Of a stretch of DNA of 64,000 nucleotides, positions 28,860-38,448 are shown piece by piece. Within the stretch, counting starts at the first letter, position 1. Every line of letters starts with the position of its first letter. The DNA is from Bifidobacterium sp. ESL0784. Its GTDB lineage: Bacteria > Actinomycetota > Actinomycetes > Actinomycetales > Bifidobacteriaceae. A program made the translations under genes and the position numbers. The notes under the pieces were generated by a model. It was given only the letters and a program-made list of their open reading frames with translations, had not been told where the DNA came from and did no database searches. The stretch covers positions 186,001-250,000 of the forward strand of contig NZ_JAQTHV010000002.1 of assembly GCF_029433295.1 (NCBI RefSeq), written 5' to 3'.

Positions 28860-29804
28860 ATGGTCACACAAGAATTACTCGCCAATCTGGCACAGGACTA
28901 CTACCAGGCCAATATGAACCTTGCCGAGCTCTCTTCCAAATACCATCTCAGCCGATACCTGGTCAACAAATACCTCGACGAGGCGCGAGAAGACGGAATC
29001 GTAACGTTCACCATCCAGTCCCCCGATGTGCGCAACCAACAGCTCGAACGACAACTCGGCGAATATTTCGGCATCAAAAATCTCTATATTCTCAAGAACA
29101 GCGCCGACCCCAAACAGAACCTCGACAACATCAACCGGTTCGCCGCACGCAAGGTGGAGAGCTATATCCTGCAAAGCCATGTCATCGGCACTACGTGGGG
29201 ATCGGTGATCTACAACATCATCAATGAATTCCACGGAGGCGTGCTCGAGAACTCGGTCTTCACGCAATTCATCGGCGAAAACATGAAATACCATTCAGAA
29301 GCGGGATCGATGCGCATGGTCGAACGCATCGCCGATCGGTTCTCCAGCGAATACATGACGCTCGCCGGTCCGCTTTATATCGTCAAGGACGACACCCGCA
29401 AGGGCATGATGGAAGAAATCGCCGCCACTGCAACGCTCAAGATGGCGGCACGCATGGAGCTGATTTTCACCAGCCTGGGCACGCTGGACTCGATCAAATC
29501 AATCCCGACCTGGTCGAAAAACGTCAACAAGATCTTCCCGCAAGTCAATCTCGAACAAGTCGCAGGACTCGCCTATGGCCGCCCCTATGACATCTACGGC
29601 AACTTCCTCAACCAACACCATGACACCACATTCGGCCTCGACTTGAACACTATCCTGCAGACGCCTATCCGCTTCGTTGTGGTCAAAAGCACGTTCAAGA
29701 CCAAGGCGCTGCTGGGCGCGTTGCGCGGCCATCTGTTCACCGATGTGGTCACCAATGAGATGGTGGCTCAGCGCATTATCTTCGAACTGAGAAAAGGCAA
29801 CTAG
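28860..29804 (+). CDS. citI: SorC/DeoR-type regulator, CitI-like
   Basis: About 314 residues. The N-terminal helix-turn-helix (LAQDYYQANMNLAELSSKYHLSRYLVNKYLDEAREDG) and C-terminal sugar-binding-like domain match the SorC family, to which the citrate-sensing activator CitI belongs. ATG 28860 follows GGAGACAGGG; an in-frame TTG at 28848 lies inside that ribosome site. Divergence from the complete cit operon is the main reason for the CitI name; ligand binding is inferred, not seen. Confidence 0.85.
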   Translation: MVTQELLANLAQDYYQANMNLAELSSKYHLSRYLVNKYLDEAREDGIVTFTIQSPDVRNQQLERQLGEYFGIKNLYILKNSADPKQNLDNINRFAARKVESYILQSHVIGTTWGSVIYNIINEFHGGVLENSVFTQFIGENMKYHSEAGSMRMVERIADRFSSEYMTLAGPLYIVKDDTRKGMMEEIAATATLKMAARMELIFTSLGTLDSIKSIPTWSKNVNKIFPQVNLEQVAGLAYGRPYDIYGNFLNQHHDTTFGLDLNTILQTPIRFVVVKSTFKTKALLGALRGHLFTDVVTNEMVAQRIIFELRKGN

Positions 29805-30023
29805 GGAAAACGATCCGGTATCCAACACACGCCAATATTTTCAAGAAGACAATCAACAGTGGATATGAAGGCACAAAGCACATCCGACAAACACGAGTAC
29901 TCATCTGACATCCGCACTGCCGACCTCCAGCCGTCCGATGGCGACCGACGGTCTATGATATAAGCCAGAGGAAGGTAACCGTCTGGCAAGATCGCCACGT
30001 ACAAAGAAGGAGAAGACGGATTC

Positions 30024-31025
30024 ATGTCAGCACTCATTCAACCGGCGACGCTGCTGCTGATCATTTTGTTGGGTTACCTGTTCAAACGCTCCGGAATCCT
30101 TGGACCGAAGGACTACCGCGTGGTGCAGGTGCTCGAATTCGATATCGTGCTGCCCGGTGCCATTATCTATTCGTTCGCCACGAATCCGCACCAGCTCAAC
30201 CTTCTGCTGCTCTCGTGTTTCTCGTTTTGTGCGGCGCTGATTCCGCCGCTGCTGATTTTCGTCGTCACGCGCCACCGGCCCGTCGCCGACCGCGCGTTCC
30301 TGATGCTCAATGGCAGCGGATTCAACGTGGGATGCTTCTGCTTCCCTATGGTCCAGGCGTTTCTGGGGCCTGCGGCGCTGATTCCCGCCGCGATGTTCGA
30401 TATCGGCAATGACATCATGGTCGCGGCCGGCACGAACGTGATGACGCAGAACCTGCTGCACATTGCACCGGGCAAGACGCTGGCCGAGCAGCATGCCGGT
30501 GACGCACCGACTTTGCCACGCATCAAAGCCACCGACCGCGACGCGCGACGGTTTCAAAGGCGTGCGCTGATCCGCAACATCATCAAGGGTTTCGTCACCT
30601 CACCGGCGTTCGACACCTATATTCTGATGCTAGTGCTTATGCTCTTCAACTTCCATTTCCCCACCTGGATCGCTCAGGTCTCACAGCCCTTCTCCGCGGC
30701 CAACGCGTTCTGCTCGATGGTGATGGTCGGCATGCTGACCGACCTGCCCGGCTCAAAGCACGATTTCAAGTTCGTCGGCGAAGTTCTGGCCTGGCGCATA
30801 CCTTGCGCAATCATCTTCGCTTTGCTGGCTTGGTATATCCTGCCGTTCAGCCCGCTCGTCCGCGAGACCGTGGTGATGTGCTGCCTCGCACCGACGGCCA
30901 TCTTCTCGACGATGTTCACCGACAAGGTGCTCGGCAACGCCAAACTCGCCGGCTTCATTCTCTGCGTAACCGCCATTCTCGGCACGATTATGATGACCGT
31001 AGCCCACTTCCTCATTGCCATGTAA
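30024..31025 (+). CDS. AEC-family permease
   Basis: 333 residues, ten predicted helices in two halves of five, with LNGSGFNVGCFCFPMVQAFLG and FDIGNDIMVAAG in the first half and CCLAPTAIFSTMFTDKVLGNAKLAGFIL in the second: the auxin-efflux-carrier superfamily. Bacterial members export or import malonate, malate or small acids. Its position next to citI makes a carboxylate substrate attractive, but it has its own 219-base upstream region and could be unrelated. AAGGAG lies before ATG 30024. It converges on rdgB with 12 bases between stops. Confidence 0.85.
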   Translation: MSALIQPATLLLIILLGYLFKRSGILGPKDYRVVQVLEFDIVLPGAIIYSFATNPHQLNLLLLSCFSFCAALIPPLLIFVVTRHRPVADRAFLMLNGSGFNVGCFCFPMVQAFLGPAALIPAAMFDIGNDIMVAAGTNVMTQNLLHIAPGKTLAEQHAGDAPTLPRIKATDRDARRFQRRALIRNIIKGFVTSPAFDTYILMLVLMLFNFHFPTWIAQVSQPFSAANAFCSMVMVGMLTDLPGSKHDFKFVGEVLAWRIPCAIIFALLAWYILPFSPLVRETVVMCCLAPTAIFSTMFTDKVLGNAKLAGFILCVTAILGTIMMTVAHFLIAM

Positions 31026-31037
31026 GGATGCTGCCGC

Positions 31038-31712
31038 TCAACCGATGAGTTCCTTGATTGCGGGTGCAAGGGCGACGAAAGCCTTGTGACGGTGCGAAAT
31101 CGCATTCTTTTCCTCGGCACTCATCTCGGCGCTGGTCAGTTTTTCGCCATCGTCGTTCAAACGGCCGGGCTGCTCGTTCGGCACGAAAATGGAATCATAG
31201 CCGAAACCGTTTTCACCGCGCGGCTCACGGATCACCACGCCGCGCATCTCGCCGAACTTGACGGTTTCCTCGGTTTTCGGTGTCGTGCCATTCGCCCGTT
31301 CTTCGCCGCAATGCTTCGGCACCACCAACGCCGCCGCGCAATTGAACCGCGCGTCACGCTTGCCGTCGGGAATATCCTCGAGCTGGGCGAGCAGCAAGGC
31401 ATTGTTCGCCTTGTCATGGCCGTGGGCGCCGGCCCATCGTGCCGAAAGAATGCCAGGAGCCGCGCCCAGCACATCGACAATCAGTCCGCTGTCGTCGGCG
31501 AGCGCCGGCAATCCGGTTCGCTTGGCCACGTCCCGCGCCTTGATCAAGGCGTTCTCCTCGAACGTCACGCCCGTTTCAACGGGGTCGGGTAGGTTCATTG
31601 AACCGGCCGAAACCAGCTCGACGTGTCGGGCGGCATTACCCAACTCAGCCTCGATGATGGTGCGGATCTCGGGCAGCTTGCCCTCGTTATGCGTGGCGAC
31701 GACGATTTTCAT
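31038..31712 (-). CDS. rdgB: non-canonical purine NTP pyrophosphatase (RdgB/HAM1)
   Basis: 224 residues. It hydrolyses ITP, dITP and XTP to monophosphates, cleaning the nucleotide pool. VVATHNEGKLPEI (4-16) is the substrate-binding start, TFEENALIKARDVAKRTGLPALADDSGL holds the metal-binding acidic residues, and SARWAG and GENGFGYDSIFVP complete the family signature. It follows rph by 33 bases on the same strand, the common rph-rdgB operon. A loop of about 12 residues (ANGTTPKTEETV) is longer than usual. Confidence 0.95.
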   Translation of the reverse strand: MKIVVATHNEGKLPEIRTIIEAELGNAARHVELVSAGSMNLPDPVETGVTFEENALIKARDVAKRTGLPALADDSGLIVDVLGAAPGILSARWAGAHGHDKANNALLLAQLEDIPDGKRDARFNCAAALVVPKHCGEERANGTTPKTEETVKFGEMRGVVIREPRGENGFGYDSIFVPNEQPGRLNDDGEKLTSAEMSAEEKNAISHRHKAFVALAPAIKELIG

Positions 31713-31745
31713 GGCGTTTCCTTTTATTACTTGACAAACAGGAAT

Positions 31746-32510
31746 TCAGTCCTTGGCGAGCGCTTCGTTCTGCGCGCGCTGGAGTTCCTTGTTGCCCTTT
31801 TCGGCGAGCTCGAGCAGCACGTTGAGCTCGTCGCGGGTGAAGGGACGGTGTTCGGCGGTGCCTTGGATCTCGATGAATTTGCCGGAACCGGTCATGGCCA
31901 CGTTCATGTCGGTCATGGCCTGGCTGTCCTCGATATAGGGCAGGTCAAGCATCGGGGTGCCGTTGATGACGCCAACGGAAACCGCGGAAATCTGGTCCTT
32001 GATGGCCTTTTTGGCAGAGCGGATGTGCTTGTGCTTTTCGGCCCAATGCAGCGCGTCGACCAGCGCGACGTAAGCACCGGTCACGGAAGCGGTACGAGTG
32101 CCGCCGTCGGCCTGCAGGACGTCGCAGTCCAACTGCACCTGGTTCTCGCCCAGCGCCTTCATGTCAATGACACCGCGCAGGCAACGGCCGACCAAACGGC
32201 TGATTTCCTGCGTACGCCCGCCGACTTTGCCCTTCACCGATTCGCGCGGGGTGCGCTCGGAGGTGGCGCGCGGCAGCATCGCGTATTCGGCGGTGACCCA
32301 GCCGAGTCCGGAATCCTTGCGCCAGCGAGGCACACCGGGCGCGAAGGTCGCCGTGCACATCACGCGGGTGTTGCCGCATTCGATCAAGACGGAACCTTCC
32401 GGCGCATCGGTGAAATGACGGGTGATTTTGACGGGCCGCAGCTCGTCGACGGCACGTCCGTCAGGACGCACCACGGTGTTGCTATCCAATAGATCTTTGA
32501 TTTCAGCCAT
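31746..32510 (-). CDS. rph: ribonuclease PH
   Basis: 254 residues. A phosphorolytic 3'-5' exoribonuclease that trims tRNA 3' ends. [14 protein letters not shown] opens the protein, then [50 protein letters not shown] (basic RNA-binding and ring-contact region), [25 protein letters not shown] and [19 protein letters not shown]. Full length, with rdgB immediately downstream. Confidence 0.96.
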   Translation of the reverse strand: MAEIKDLLDSNTVVRPDGRAVDELRPVKITRHFTDAPEGSVLIECGNTRVMCTATFAPGVPRWRKDSGLGWVTAEYAMLPRATSERTPRESVKGKVGGRTQEISRLVGRCLRGVIDMKALGENQVQLDCDVLQADGGTRTASVTGAYVALVDALHWAEKHKHIRSAKKAIKDQISAVSVGVINGTPMLDLPYIEDSQAMTDMNVAMTGSGKFIEIQGTAEHRPFTRDELNVLLELAEKGNKELQRAQNEALAKD

Positions 32511-32655
32511 ACCGCAAACCTACCATCAACCGGTCACGTCGGTTCAACGCTCTACCACTTACCTGACAGCTTCGCTATCGCAGACAATTCGACCATGCCT
32601 TTTAGCACAGATCAACACCTCTACGACTAACGCAATACAAATTCATCTCATCAAA

Positions 32656-32763
32656 TGCGACATTCCCCGCAGTCCCCACACTTTTATGCGGGAAACAACG
32701 CATTTAAAGTTTTTATTTAGGACTTTTCCAGCACAAATGTGTGTGGAGTGCGGGAAATAGCGC
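32656..32763. repeat. long imperfect inverted repeat with a nested alternative stem
   Basis: 25-base arms at 32657-32681 and 32739-32763 match at 20 positions. Within the left side, CCCGCA (32666-32671) can instead pair with TGCGGG (32687-32692), so two mutually exclusive hairpins are possible between the membrane protein gene and rph. This may be a terminator or leader structure; function unknown. Confidence 0.45.
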
Positions 32764-32769
32764 TTTTAT

Positions 32770-33408
32770 TCAGTTGCGAACGGAGCCAATCAGCGGTTTC
32801 TTCGGCAGGATGCGATCAATCAGGAAAATAACAAGCCCCATGATGGCAAACGCGACAATGCACATGGCGATATTGATCCACATCTGGTTCCAGCCGATCT
32901 TGTTGACGTCGATGAAACCGTACGGGTACGGATTGCCGCCGGCCTCGGGCCCGGAATGAGGCCAAAGCTGCGCGCGGATGAGCACAAATGCCAGATAGAA
33001 CGGGAAATAGATGAGCCAGGTGAGCACATAGTGCCACTTGAAGCGGCGATGGGCATCGAAAAGGATGAAATCGATGACCGCAAGAATCGGCACGACCCTG
33101 TGCAGGATCTGGTTGGTCATAATACCGAACACGTATTTGACGGTGGCGGGGTTGGCCGGCGGCAGCAACGTGGCCGCGACGATGCCGGTAATCAATATAT
33201 ATAATGTCAGAACGCCCTTGAGCCACGCCGGCGGCTGTTTACCGTCGATCAGGCAGGCGATACCGGCCCACAACATCACCAGCCCCAGCAAAAAGTTCGT
33301 TTCGTAGGTGAAGTAGACCCAATAGCTGGCCTCGCCCCAAGCCACGCTCGTCCACGTCAGGCAGAAAAAAGCGATGACGAGACGATAGATTCCGACAAAA
33401 TATTTCAT
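32770..33408 (-). CDS. Pr6Pr/FAR-17a-like six-helix membrane protein
   Basis: About 212 residues from ATG 33408, with six hydrophobic helices: YRLVIAFFCLTW, TNFLLGLVMLWAGIACL, VLTLYILITGIVAATLL, LHRVVPILAVIDFILF, YVLTWLIYFPFYLAFVLI and IAMCIVAFAIMGLVIFLI. Conserved features are the FTYETNFL block, ILHRVVPILAVIDFI, and NPYPYGFIDVNKIGW, typical of bacterial Pr6Pr proteins, whose function is unknown. The ribosome site is weak. The frame remains open to 33615 but the extra N-terminus shows no similarity and overlaps the divergent promoter region. Confidence 0.8.
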   Translation of the reverse strand: MKYFVGIYRLVIAFFCLTWTSVAWGEASYWVYFTYETNFLLGLVMLWAGIACLIDGKQPPAWLKGVLTLYILITGIVAATLLPPANPATVKYVFGIMTNQILHRVVPILAVIDFILFDAHRRFKWHYVLTWLIYFPFYLAFVLIRAQLWPHSGPEAGGNPYPYGFIDVNKIGWNQMWINIAMCIVAFAIMGLVIFLIDRILPKKPLIGSVRN

Positions 33409-33631
33409 GGAAGCCAAGTTTATGGACAGCGCGAGAAAACAATCGGATTCACTGGTATCCTTGCGTAGATCAACGCCGAAATGTCTACTTATAGTCATTA
33501 TTACTATTAATCGCCGTGTCGGGTTAGACTCGAAATGGAAAGCAACGCGGCCGGGGAATCCGGCAACGCAAATCTCGTGCCCGAACCGACAACGCGAGGC
33601 ACGGAAGAGGCACACCTCAGGGAGGCATGTG

Positions 33632-34954
33632 ATGCTGGATTATTCACCGGCTTTGATGACCGATATGTACGAATACACGATGCTTGACGCGGCGCTCAAG
33701 GACGGTACCGCGAACCGCAAGTGCGTCTTCGAGGTGTTTACACGCCATCTGCCGCTCGGCCGGCGCTACGGGGTACTCGCCGGAACCGGGCGCATCCTCG
33801 ACGCGCTCGAACGCTTCCACCTGAACGAGGATGACCTGAAGTTTCTCTCCGACCGCAAAATCGTGAGCCCAGAAACCATCAAATGGCTCGAAAACTTCAA
33901 GTTCACCGGTTCCATCAAGGGCTATCGCGAAGGCGAGATGTTCTTCCCCGACTCCCCGATTCTGGAGGTCGAAGGCACGTTCGGCGAATGCACACTGCTT
34001 GAAACGCTGCTGCTTTCGATCCTCAACTATGATTCCGCCGTGGCTTCAGCCGCCTCGCGCATGGTCAGCGCCGCCAAGGATCGTCCCTGCATGGATATGG
34101 GCGGCCGCCGCGCCAACGAATGGGCCGCAGTCGCCGCAGCCCGCGCAGCCGTCGTCGGCGGGTTCCAAGGCACCTCGAACCTACTCGCCGCCCAGATTTA
34201 CGGGCTCAAGGCCATCGGCACTTCGGCCCACTGCTTCACCCTCGTCCACGATTCCGAGCGTGACGCCTTCGCCTCTCAGGTCAACGCCATGAGCGCGAAC
34301 ACGACGCTTCTGGTCGATACCTACGATATCGAAAAGGCCATCAAGACGGCAGTTGAGGTGGCCGGCCCCGACCTTGGCTGTGTGCGCATCGATTCCGGCG
34401 ATCTCGCAGCCCTCGCCCAGCGCGTGCGCAACCAGCTCGACGCCCTCGGCGCCAAGAACACGAAGATCACCGTCACCAACGACCTTGACGAATATGCCCT
34501 GGCCGCCTTGCAGTCCGCGCCCGTCGATTCCTACGGCGTCGGCACGATGCTGGTCACCGGTTCCGGTGCCCCGACCTGCGCGATGGTCTACAAGCTCACC
34601 GAGCGCGAAGGCGACAACGGCGAAATGGTGCCCGTCGCCAAGCACTCGGAAAACAAGGCCACTGTCCCCGGCCGCAAGCTCGCGTTCCGCTCCTATGAAT
34701 ATGACCTTGCGAGCGCCGAGCACGTCATCTCCGGGTCCGAGGAAAAGCTCGCCAAGTTCCAGCCCGAGGCCGGTTGGAAGGACCTGATGGTCAGCTATAT
34801 GGACCATGGCGAGGCCAACACGCAGTATCAGGGTCACGACGCCATCGTCGCCGCGCACAATTATCACGCGAAGGCTCTGGCCGAGCTGCCGATCACCGCG
34901 CAGTCGCTGATGAAGGGCGATCCGTCAATCCCTACGCAAATTGATGTACTGTAG
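33632..34954 (+). CDS. pncB: nicotinate phosphoribosyltransferase
   Basis: 440 residues. It makes nicotinate mononucleotide from nicotinate and PRPP, feeding NAD salvage. TDMYEYTMLDAAL and CVFEVFTRHLPLGRRYGVLAGTGR start the fold; GGRRANEWAAVAAARAA and GGFQGTSNLLAA follow, RIDSGDLAAL gives the PRPP-site acidic pair, and the C-terminal domain has KHSENKATVPGRK. The start is ATG 33632, behind AGGGAGG; a frame open to 33407 upstream lacks similarity. It ends at a pair of strong hairpins. Confidence 0.95.
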   Translation: MLDYSPALMTDMYEYTMLDAALKDGTANRKCVFEVFTRHLPLGRRYGVLAGTGRILDALERFHLNEDDLKFLSDRKIVSPETIKWLENFKFTGSIKGYREGEMFFPDSPILEVEGTFGECTLLETLLLSILNYDSAVASAASRMVSAAKDRPCMDMGGRRANEWAAVAAARAAVVGGFQGTSNLLAAQIYGLKAIGTSAHCFTLVHDSERDAFASQVNAMSANTTLLVDTYDIEKAIKTAVEVAGPDLGCVRIDSGDLAALAQRVRNQLDALGAKNTKITVTNDLDEYALAALQSAPVDSYGVGTMLVTGSGAPTCAMVYKLTEREGDNGEMVPVAKHSENKATVPGRKLAFRSYEYDLASAEHVISGSEEKLAKFQPEAGWKDLMVSYMDHGEANTQYQGHDAIVAAHNYHAKALAELPITAQSLMKGDPSIPTQIDVL

Positions 34955-34985
34955 AGAATGGAGTACCAAAGCGAATATAAACGCT

Positions 34986-35047
34986 AAAAGCCGGTCTGCG
35001 GTTCCAATCTGGCGCTAGCCGTCAAAAGAAATCGCAGGCCGGCTTTT
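34986..35047 (+). terminator. terminator of pncB
   Basis: 15-bp arms (AAAAGCCGGTCTGCG, 34986-35000; CGCAGGCCGGCTTTT, 35033-35047) with one mismatch and a 32-base loop, followed by CTATAT. Confidence 0.75.
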
Positions 35048-35083
35048 CTATATTCCAAGCAAAATACATCAAATGCACCATCA

Positions 35084-35128
35084 AAAAGGCTGCATATACC
35101 GCTTATCGCTTGGTATATGCAGCCTTTT
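35084..35128 (-). terminator. terminator of the DUF3039 gene
   Basis: Perfect 17-bp arms (AAAAGGCTGCATATACC, 35084-35100; complement 35112-35128), 11-base loop, A and T runs on both sides. Placed between two converging genes, it can work for both. Confidence 0.8.
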
Positions 35129-35175
35129 GAAAGCGGCAGTCAATACTTCTTGCCACCAAAAGCAACTACTTAGCT

Positions 35176-35514
35176 TTACTCGCCGTCCATTTCCTCGTAG
35201 ATGCGTTTGCAATCCGGGCAGACCGGATAATGCGACGGGTCATGCTTGGGAACCCAGATCTTGCCGCACAGCGCCACCACAGGCCTTCCGGTAAGCTGGG
35301 ACTCGTTAATACGGTCACGCGAAACGTAATGCGCAAAGCGGTCGGTATTGCCGTCGTCGCTGCGCTCGGTCTCCTCATTGGTCTCGGGGCGCTCGAGTAC
35401 CGCCGTCCCAGCACCGGAATCCGGGTCTCGGTTAGGGTTCTCGAATCCGGCCTCATCTCGCCAACCGCTCGATCGCCGAGCAGCTCTGTTCGTCCATTCG
35501 AAAAAGTCAGTCAT
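35176..35514 (-). CDS. DUF3039 protein
   Basis: 112 residues from ATG 35514, chosen for AGGAG six bases upstream; the frame extends to 35592 without similarity. The C-terminal half is the actinobacterial DUF3039 domain: RFAHYVSRDRINESQLTGRPVVALCGKIW followed by PVCPDCKRIYEEM, with three Cys that could bind a metal ion. The N-terminal half is polar and disordered-looking. The family is of unknown function and confined to Actinobacteria, supporting the taxonomic call. Confidence 0.85.
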   Translation of the reverse strand: MTDFFEWTNRAARRSSGWRDEAGFENPNRDPDSGAGTAVLERPETNEETERSDDGNTDRFAHYVSRDRINESQLTGRPVVALCGKIWVPKHDPSHYPVCPDCKRIYEEMDGE

Positions 35515-35889
35515 GCCGTCTCCTATCAGGTATCCTGCCATCCATCTATACACCACACATCGAAATGCTGGATATATCATAGCGTCGAGCATTTACCACA
35601 AGTAACGATTCACCTACCATTCATCTCTAAGCATTACACCCCATCCAAAATCAATCGCCAAACTGGCCCTGAGACCACTGGTGACCGTTGGGATCGAGGC
35701 CATCGTAATCGTCAACCTGCTTACCTGTATGACAATTATACATGGTCATATGCATCTTGAACATCCCGGGTTCGCGCTTGAAATAATGCAGAATCTCACT
35801 ATTTTATTGTACCTTATTTTTTACTATCACATTGTGCACGCCTCACGTCGATACAGCGGAAATCAGCGTCAGGCGTTATTCTTGGGAAT
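35515..35889. other. divergent intergenic region, DUF3039 gene / coaD
   Basis: 375 bases without coding character. It becomes A/T-rich toward coaD (35780-35835). TATTCT at 35877-35882 lies seven bases before the coaD ATG and is a likely -10 of a leaderless transcript. No hairpin or repeat stands out. Confidence 0.5.
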
Positions 35890-36384
35890 ATGACTATTGC
35901 AGTGTGCCCAGGCTCGTATGATCCAGTCACGGCAGGGCATTTGGACGTTATCGAACGCAGCGCGCGCATTTTCGAGACGGTACATGTTGTCGTGGCCGTC
36001 AACTCCGCGAAAACCCCCATGTTTTCGGAAAACACCCGTGTAGATGTCATCAAGCGGGCGCTGGTCAAAGACGGATACCCTAACGTGGTAGTCGCTTCAA
36101 CCGACGGACTGATCACCGACTACTGCACCAAGGTCGGCGCCTCAGTCATCGTCAAGGGGCTGCGACAGAACGGCGATTACGAGGCCGAACTCGGCATGGC
36201 GCTGGTCAACCGCAAGCTTTCCGGCGTCGAAACCATGTTCCTGCCCGCGAACCCGATTCTCGAACACATTTCCAGCACCATCGTCAAGGATGTGGCGCGT
36301 CACGGCGGCGACGTCACCGGCATGGTGCCCGATTGCGTGGTCGGCATGCTCGCCGAGCAACTTCAGAAAGAAAAGAGTCAATGA
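35890..36384 (+). CDS. coaD: phosphopantetheine adenylyltransferase
   Basis: 164 residues. It converts 4'-phosphopantetheine and ATP to dephospho-CoA, the penultimate step of CoA synthesis. [20 protein letters not shown] (6-25) carries the TxGH nucleotidyltransferase motif, [22 protein letters not shown] the substrate loop, and [23 protein letters not shown] the ISST-type phosphate motif. ATG follows a TATTCT by seven bases, with no ribosome site, so translation is probably leaderless. It overlaps the next gene by ATGA. Confidence 0.96.
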   Translation: MTIAVCPGSYDPVTAGHLDVIERSARIFETVHVVVAVNSAKTPMFSENTRVDVIKRALVKDGYPNVVVASTDGLITDYCTKVGASVIVKGLRQNGDYEAELGMALVNRKLSGVETMFLPANPILEHISSTIVKDVARHGGDVTGMVPDCVVGMLAEQLQKEKSQ

Positions 36385-37271
36385 TGACGGAAGAGAAAAA
36401 CCTCAGCGACGAGGAAGACGATACCATTTCGAAGGTCATTCCGGTAGACAATCTTTCGCCGAACCATGACGAAGACGGCGAAAGCTCACCGGTCTCGGTT
36501 GACCGCGACGAAACGAACGACAATGCCGGCGACGAAACCGGCGAGACGTCTTCTCCGAAGGCAGCCAAGCCGCTTTTCACCTCCCCCTCCGACCTTCCCG
36601 ACCTGCGGGAACACCACGACGAAGTCTCTACCGCCGATAATGACGACAATGACGAAAACAACGAATCGGAGCGAAAAGACGACGCCGAGAGCAAAAGCCG
36701 CGACGAGTTCACGACGGTTTATGACATCATCGACCAGATGAGCGCTTCCATCGAGGAGACCAAGTCGAGCATTTTCACTCCCGGCATGGTTCGTCTCGAC
36801 CGCGACGAGTTCCTCGACCAGCTTGGCCAGCTCAAAGCCATGCTTCCCGTTCAGCTCGAACGTGCCTCTTCCCTGATGCGTGAGGCCGAACGCCGTCTGC
36901 AGAACGCGCAAAGCCAGGCCCAGGCCATCGTGACCAAGGCGCAGAGCCAGGCCGCGCAGATCAGGCAGAACGCCGAGGAGCAAGCGCAGATCCTAGCCGG
37001 GCAGGAACGCGTCGTGGACTTGGCACAGCAGAAGGCCCGCGTGATCCTGGACGACGCCCAGACCAAGTCGACCAAGCTCGTGCAGGGTGCCAACGCCTAT
37101 TGCGCCGACGTGATGAAGGCCCTGAAAGACCAAGTCACCACTTACGACCGCGATATCCGCAACGGCATCGACGTCATCGACAAGCGCCAGCACGAGGCCG
37201 CACAGGAGCTCGAAGCGACCCAAGCCGAGGCGCTCGCCCAAAAGCAAACGTCGTCGGAGAAAAACGACTAA
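36381..37271 (+). CDS. SepIVA/DivIVA-like coiled-coil protein
   Basis: 296 residues beginning in an ATGA overlap with coaD. The first 115 residues are highly acidic and disordered; [11 protein letters not shown] then starts an ordered part, and from about 150 onward it is a long Ala/Gln-rich coiled coil ([20 protein letters not shown]...). The order coiled coil / DUF177 / rnc matches Mycobacterium Rv2927c-Rv2926c-Rv2925c, where Rv2927c is the septation protein SepIVA, so a role in cell-wall growth or division is inferred from synteny and architecture. No enzymatic motif. Confidence 0.75.
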   Translation: MMTEEKNLSDEEDDTISKVIPVDNLSPNHDEDGESSPVSVDRDETNDNAGDETGETSSPKAAKPLFTSPSDLPDLREHHDEVSTADNDDNDENNESERKDDAESKSRDEFTTVYDIIDQMSASIEETKSSIFTPGMVRLDRDEFLDQLGQLKAMLPVQLERASSLMREAERRLQNAQSQAQAIVTKAQSQAAQIRQNAEEQAQILAGQERVVDLAQQKARVILDDAQTKSTKLVQGANAYCADVMKALKDQVTTYDRDIRNGIDVIDKRQHEAAQELEATQAEALAQKQTSSEKND

Positions 37272-37319
37272 CACGTATAACAACGAAATCCCAAAGATTC
37301 GAAAGAACAATAAGAATAT

Positions 37320-37943
37320 ATGAGCAGACCTGAAGATTCGCAATGGGCCGTGAGCGTGGGGCAGATTATCTCGCGCCCAGGCCAAAGCAAAACCGTTGAT
37401 GCCGATTTCCCCGCTCCAAGCGGCATCGGCGACAACGTTATCGGCGTCGAAGAAGGCGCGTCCGTCAAGGTGGGCGGAACCTTTGATTCCATCGTCGATG
37501 GCCTGATTTTCACCGGACATTTCAACGCGCCGGTTCATGCCGAGTGCGTGCGTTGCCTCACCCCGATCAAACGCGACTGGAGCATGGACGTCACCGCGTT
37601 CTTCCCCTACGATTCCGCGAAAGCCTCGGTCAACGCGGACAACGGACACGACAAACACGATGAGGACATCGACATCATCGCCGGCGAGGACGAGTCGGAA
37701 GACACCTACCCGCTGAGTGCGGACTGCAATTTCGCCGACCTTGAAGCCTTGCTCCGCGACACGTTGGTGGAGAACCTGCCGATGCAGCCGCTATGCAAGC
37801 CGGATTGCAAGGGCCTGTGCTCACAGTGTGGCATCAACCTAAACGACAATCCCGACCACCATCACGACGTGGTCGACAACCGATTCGCCGCTTTGGCCGA
37901 TCTCAGGGCCGAGCTGGAAAAGGAAGAGAAGCAAGGCAAGTAG
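37320..37943 (+). CDS. yceD: DUF177/YceD family protein
   Basis: 207 residues. The family lies next to rpmF in most bacteria and is linked to ribosome or 23S rRNA maturation. GTFDSIVDGLIFTGHFNAPVHAECVRCLTPIKRDW and VENLPMQPLCKPDCKGLCSQCGINLN are the defining blocks, with Cys pairs suggesting a zinc site. An acidic loop (DNGHDKHDEDIDIIAGEDESED) is longer than usual. ATG 37320 starts 48 bases after the coiled-coil gene; rpmF starts 72 bases downstream. Confidence 0.9.
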   Translation: MSRPEDSQWAVSVGQIISRPGQSKTVDADFPAPSGIGDNVIGVEEGASVKVGGTFDSIVDGLIFTGHFNAPVHAECVRCLTPIKRDWSMDVTAFFPYDSAKASVNADNGHDKHDEDIDIIAGEDESEDTYPLSADCNFADLEALLRDTLVENLPMQPLCKPDCKGLCSQCGINLNDNPDHHHDVVDNRFAALADLRAELEKEEKQGK

Positions 37944-38015
37944 AGCTTGTACCGAGATGGCGCTAAACTTGTCTACGCTTAAGCTCAAATTGTTCGAACG
38001 AAATAGAGGAATACC

Positions 38016-38210
38016 ATGGCACTGCCAAAGTACAAGACTTCGCGAGCCAACACGCATTCGCGCCGCTCCAACTGGAAGGCCAGCGCGGCCAAGACCGTCG
38101 CCTGCCCGAACTGTGGTGCGCCGACCCTGCCGCATATGGCTTGCCCGAGCTGCGGCTCGTTCCGCGGCCGCGTCTATCGCGAGGCTATCAGCAAGTCGCT
38201 GAGCAAGTGA
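38016..38210 (+). CDS. rpmF: 50S ribosomal protein L32
   Basis: 64 residues: [20 protein letters not shown], then the zinc-ribbon pair CPNCGA and [11 protein letters not shown] component of the large subunit. AGAGGAAT precedes the ATG and a T-tailed hairpin follows the stop. Position after DUF177 is conserved across bacteria. Confidence 0.97.
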   Translation: MALPKYKTSRANTHSRRSNWKASAAKTVACPNCGAPTLPHMACPSCGSFRGRVYREAISKSLSK

Positions 38211-38223
38211 AACGCTAGCAAAT

Positions 38224-38257
38224 AAAAGCCCTGCCATCGACGGGTGGCGGGGCTTTT
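38224..38257 (+). terminator. terminator of rpmF
   Basis: Stem AAAAGCCCTGCCA (38224-38236) with TGGCGGGGCTTTT (38245-38257), one mismatch, 8-base loop, starting 13 bases after the stop. Confidence 0.85.
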
Positions 38258-38448
38258 GCATCTCTGCTTACGTTTGCAATCAATCCAGGCAATAATTTCA
38301 TATCCATAACCCACCACGCAGATGTGTTACAGGAACCAATTCGATTTGACTTTGATTGACGAGATCCGATATCCCGCCATTCGTCATCAAACGGCTTGGT
38401 GCCCGCAATATGTTCGTCGGGGTCGTATCGATTAGTAAAAGGACCATC

